From Oscillibacter ruminantium GH1 (lineage in GTDB: Bacteria; Bacillota; Clostridia; Oscillospirales; Oscillospiraceae), in NCBI RefSeq assembly GCF_000307265.1, contig NZ_DF158897.1, positions 124,001 through 188,000 on the forward strand: 64,000 bases of DNA, written 5' to 3'. Positions 61,754 to 64,000 of the stretch are shown here, piece after piece; position 1 is the first letter of the stretch; the number at the start of each line of letters is the position of its first letter. The translations under genes were made by a program, and so were the position numbers. The notes beneath the pieces are model-generated. The model did no database searches. It was not told where the DNA came from and saw nothing but the letters and a program-made list of their open reading frames with translations.

Positions 61754-62773
61754 ATGTCTGAGGTACTGTCACAAAGTCAAATTGATGCTCTGCTCAGCGC
61801 TGCGAGGAGCGGGGAGAACCTCGAGCCTGCGGAGGATACGTCCAAGACCAAGAAGTATCGAAAGTACGACTTCAGAAGTCCTCGGAAGTTTACCAAGGAT
61901 CGTCTCAAAATGCTGGACAGCATTTTTGAAAACTACTCCAGAAACCTGAATTCCCGCGTGAACGCCCTGATGCACACCAGCTGCGAAATCAGCGTGGAAT
62001 CGGCAGAGGAACAGCGATATTACGAATTTTCCAACGCTTTGATCGAAGGCGATGTTCTAACGCTGTCCTATGTACGCTATGGAGATGTTCGGGAAGATAC
62101 CCCGACACTGCTGCACGTCAGCAAGTCCCTGATGCTGAGCATGATTGACCGCATGATGGGCGGCGAGGGCGATGTGGATGACGATCTTGACCCGGAATAT
62201 ACCTTTACTGATCTCGAATTAAAGATCAGCGAGGGTCTGACCCGGTATTTTGTTGAAAATCTGGGCGAGAGCTGGCAGAACTATCTTCCATTGGACTTTG
62301 AGTTTGGCCGGGTAGAGCCAAACCCAACGATGATCCAGCCGTTGGGTATGGATGAAATCGTGGTCATTATGGATCTGATTGTGAAATTCCCGAATTGCGA
62401 CGGGCACATGAGCATCTGCCTTCCCGGCATGGTGCTGACCAACGTTTTCAGTGAGATGAGTCGCCTGAACACAGCCCACAAGGGTCAGGACGAAGCATCG
62501 GCAAGGGAGATTTTCGAATCTCTGAAGAACACGGAAATTGATCTGGTCGCTGAAATGTGCCGCACGAAATTAAAACTCAGCGATATCTACCACCTGAATG
62601 TGGGAGATGTGATTGACCTGAAGCGGCCCAAAAACTCCCCGGTTTACATCAACATTGGCGGAAGGCGCTGGTTTGACGGGGTTATGGGTGTACACAACAA
62701 AAACATGGCGGTCAAAATAGGGAAAACCTATTATGAGCCCGAGGGAAGGAACGTCGAACAGGATGGCAGATAA
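61754..62773 (+). CDS. fliM: Flagellar motor switch protein FliM
   Basis: 339 aa. The N-terminal CheY-P-binding peptide is present (LSQSQIDALLSA, residues 5-16), then the CheC-like middle domain and a C-terminal SpoA domain (about residues 260-330; LKLSDIYHLNVGDVIDLKRP). GGGGGG precedes the ATG at 61754. An ATG two codons upstream is too close to the site. Overlaps fliY by 11 bases. Confidence 0.95.
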   Translation: MSEVLSQSQIDALLSAARSGENLEPAEDTSKTKKYRKYDFRSPRKFTKDRLKMLDSIFENYSRNLNSRVNALMHTSCEISVESAEEQRYYEFSNALIEGDVLTLSYVRYGDVREDTPTLLHVSKSLMLSMIDRMMGGEGDVDDDLDPEYTFTDLELKISEGLTRYFVENLGESWQNYLPLDFEFGRVEPNPTMIQPLGMDEIVVIMDLIVKFPNCDGHMSICLPGMVLTNVFSEMSRLNTAHKGQDEASAREIFESLKNTEIDLVAEMCRTKLKLSDIYHLNVGDVIDLKRPKNSPVYINIGGRRWFDGVMGVHNKNMAVKIGKTYYEPEGRNVEQDGR

Positions 62774-64000
62774 CATTTTTAACTCCATGGAGCTGGATGC
62801 AATCGGGGAAGTGATGAACATCAGCCTCGGTTCCTCCGCAACCGCTGTGTCCAATTTGCTGGATCACCGCGTGGAAATCACAACGCCCAGAGTCTCTGTG
62901 TGCGATGTAGATAACTTTAGCATTGGGGAGCTTCAGCCTGCTATCGGCGTGGAGATCCGCTATGTGTCCGGGTTGGAGGGCAGCAACATTATGCTGCTCA
63001 AGCGCAGTGACGTGAAGGTCATTGTGGATATCCTCATGGGTTCCGAGACGCCGGACGAAGAGTTTGAGCTGAACGAGCTGACCATTAGTGCCGTGTGCGA
63101 GGTTATGAATCAGATGATGGGCGCAGCCTCCACGGCACTATCTGATTTTCTGGGTTTCCCGGTCAACATCTCCACGCCCGAGTCCTTTGAGCTGGAGGAT
63201 TTTGACACCTTTAAGAAAGAACACTTCCCCGTACAGGACGGCAACTGCGTGGTCGTCCGATTTATGCTGAACATTGAGGGGACGCTGCAAAGCGAGTTCA
63301 TCAACGTCATGTCTGTGGACTTAACGCGGGAGCTGCTCTCCGGTCTGGGTCTTGGCGACGACGAGGATGCCGCTCCGCCCGAATCCACCTCTTCGGAACA
63401 GGTAGCCTCTCCCTTGGAAAACAGCCCGAAGCTCAGTCAGGAAGAGATCGAACGGCTGATGACCGAAACGCCCTCCACACCGCAACCCACGCCTCAGCCA
63501 ACTACTCAACCTTCCGGTGGAACCATGAGTCAGGCGGAAATCGAGCGGCTCATGAGCGGTGTGCAGACCGAACCCCAGCCAACACCGCAGCCCTCTGGCG
63601 GGACCATGAGTCAGGCGGAGGTTGAGCGGCTTATGAGCGGTATGCAGACCGAACCCCAGCCAGCGCCGCAGCCCTCTGCCGGGACCATGAGTCAGGCGGA
63701 GATTGAGCGGCTTATGAACGGTATGCAGACTGCACCGCAGCAGACCCCGCCTCCCCAACAGCCTGCAAAACCGGCCTATCCCACATCTGAGATGCAGACT
63801 CCGCCCGCGCCTGCCGGAACTTATCCGATGCCGCCGTACGGGCAGTATGCTCCGGGATATTATCCGCCTCCCGGTTATTATCCCGCTCCGCCCCAGATGG
63901 CTCAACCGGCCCAGCCGGCGCCAAGGATGATTCAGTCCTCTCCGGCAGAGATGCCAAGGCTGGCCAGCGGCGACGCGCTGGACGAACAGCAGGCCGAAAA
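62763..64000 (+). CDS. fliY: FliY: FliN-type switch protein with CheC phosphatase domain and four FliM-like peptides (3' end off window)
   Basis: 412 codons visible, running off the right edge. Starts inside fliM. Residues ~1-200 are a CheC-like CheY-P phosphatase with both active sites intact: D12-x3-E16-x2-N19-x22-P42 and S109-x3-E113-x2-N116-x22-P139. Residues 224-318 carry LSQEEIERLM (224-233), then MSQAEIERLM, MSQAEVERLM and MSQAEIERLM (255, 282, 309), each like the CheY-P-binding peptide of FliM. A Pro/Tyr/Gln-rich linker follows. The FliN SpoA domain is expected beyond the window. Confidence 0.92.
   Translation, partial: MADNIFNSMELDAIGEVMNISLGSSATAVSNLLDHRVEITTPRVSVCDVDNFSIGELQPAIGVEIRYVSGLEGSNIMLLKRSDVKVIVDILMGSETPDEEFELNELTISAVCEVMNQMMGAASTALSDFLGFPVNISTPESFELEDFDTFKKEHFPVQDGNCVVVRFMLNIEGTLQSEFINVMSVDLTRELLSGLGLGDDEDAAPPESTSSEQVASPLENSPKLSQEEIERLMTETPSTPQPTPQPTTQPSGGTMSQAEIERLMSGVQTEPQPTPQPSGGTMSQAEVERLMSGMQTEPQPAPQPSAGTMSQAEIERLMNGMQTAPQQTPPPQQPAKPAYPTSEMQTPPAPAGTYPMPPYGQYAPGYYPPPGYYPAPPQMAQPAQPAPRMIQSSPAEMPRLASGDALDEQQAE
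63516..63758 (+). repeat. 81-bp tandem repeat in the fliY linker (three units)
   Basis: Three 27-residue units, each opening (G/A)GTMSQAE and ending in a Gln/Pro-rich spacer. The motif starts at 63525, 63606 and 63687, exactly 81 bases apart. A fourth, diverged motif starts at 63432, 93 bases earlier. Confidence 0.85.

Noticed and set aside
63516..63758. Sequencing or assembly artefact explaining the fliY 81-bp repeat
   Set aside because: The units differ at several synonymous and nonsynonymous positions and the frame is kept, and a diverged fourth motif lies upstream, so true duplication is more likely.

Overview
The window reads as chromosomal DNA of a motile, GC-rich Clostridia (Firmicutes). 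Most starts have strong AGGAGG-type ribosome binding sites. The flagellar genes follow Gram-positive order (FliY with CheC-type phosphatase motifs, FlbD, a TIGR02530-type flagellar-operon protein), and there are several S-layer-homology (SLH) surface proteins, a rubrerythrin and a YwiB-ArgS pair. An Oscillospiraceae member (Oscillibacter/Intestinimonas-like) is my inference; no rRNA or tRNA gene is visible to confirm it.

Layout. (1) 1-5272, minus strand: chemotaxis operon cheA-cheW-cheR-cheB closed by a terminator, then flgM and the start of a flgN-like gene running off the left edge. (2) 5538-17827, plus strand: a FliK-like gene, an FlhB-C-like gene, a PilZ gene, two giant secreted SLH proteins (1615 and 1107 aa) and two more PilZ genes. 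This mixed flagellar export, c-di-GMP and cell-surface island is the most unusual long gene cluster here. (3) 17878-37373: mostly housekeeping genes in short convergent or divergent units separated by clear terminators: rlmA-like, MATE, cysteine desulfurase, mtaB, yfbR-like, DUF362, murI-ywiB-argS, azlCD, an SLH protein, typA, serA, rubrerythrin, gluQ and yfcE. (4) 37594-42607: an RpiR regulator divergent from a GltS transporter, an opine-dehydrogenase-like enzyme and an ornithine-cyclodeaminase-like enzyme, with a repeated AT-rich operator candidate. (5) 42853-48492, minus strand: MacA/MacB-type efflux operon followed by another SLH protein. (6) 49427-64000, plus strand: fla operon flgB-flgC-fliE-fliF-fliG-fliH-fliI-fliJ-fliK-flgD-(TIGR02530)-flgE-flbD-motA-motB-fliM-fliY, running off the right edge.

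How it fits together. Regions 1, 2 and 6 supply the chemosensory kinase complex, the sigma-28 checkpoint (FlgM), the basal body, export ATPase, hook, stator and switch. The PilZ proteins could couple c-di-GMP to motility or to surface-protein deployment. The strongest single oddity is FliY: between its intact CheC-like phosphatase domain and the expected (off-window) FliN domain it carries four copies of a short motif resembling the CheY-P-binding peptide of FliM, three of them in an 81-bp tandem repeat. The second lead is the GltS/opine-dehydrogenase/OCD-family locus, which could make or degrade an amino-acid conjugate of unknown identity.
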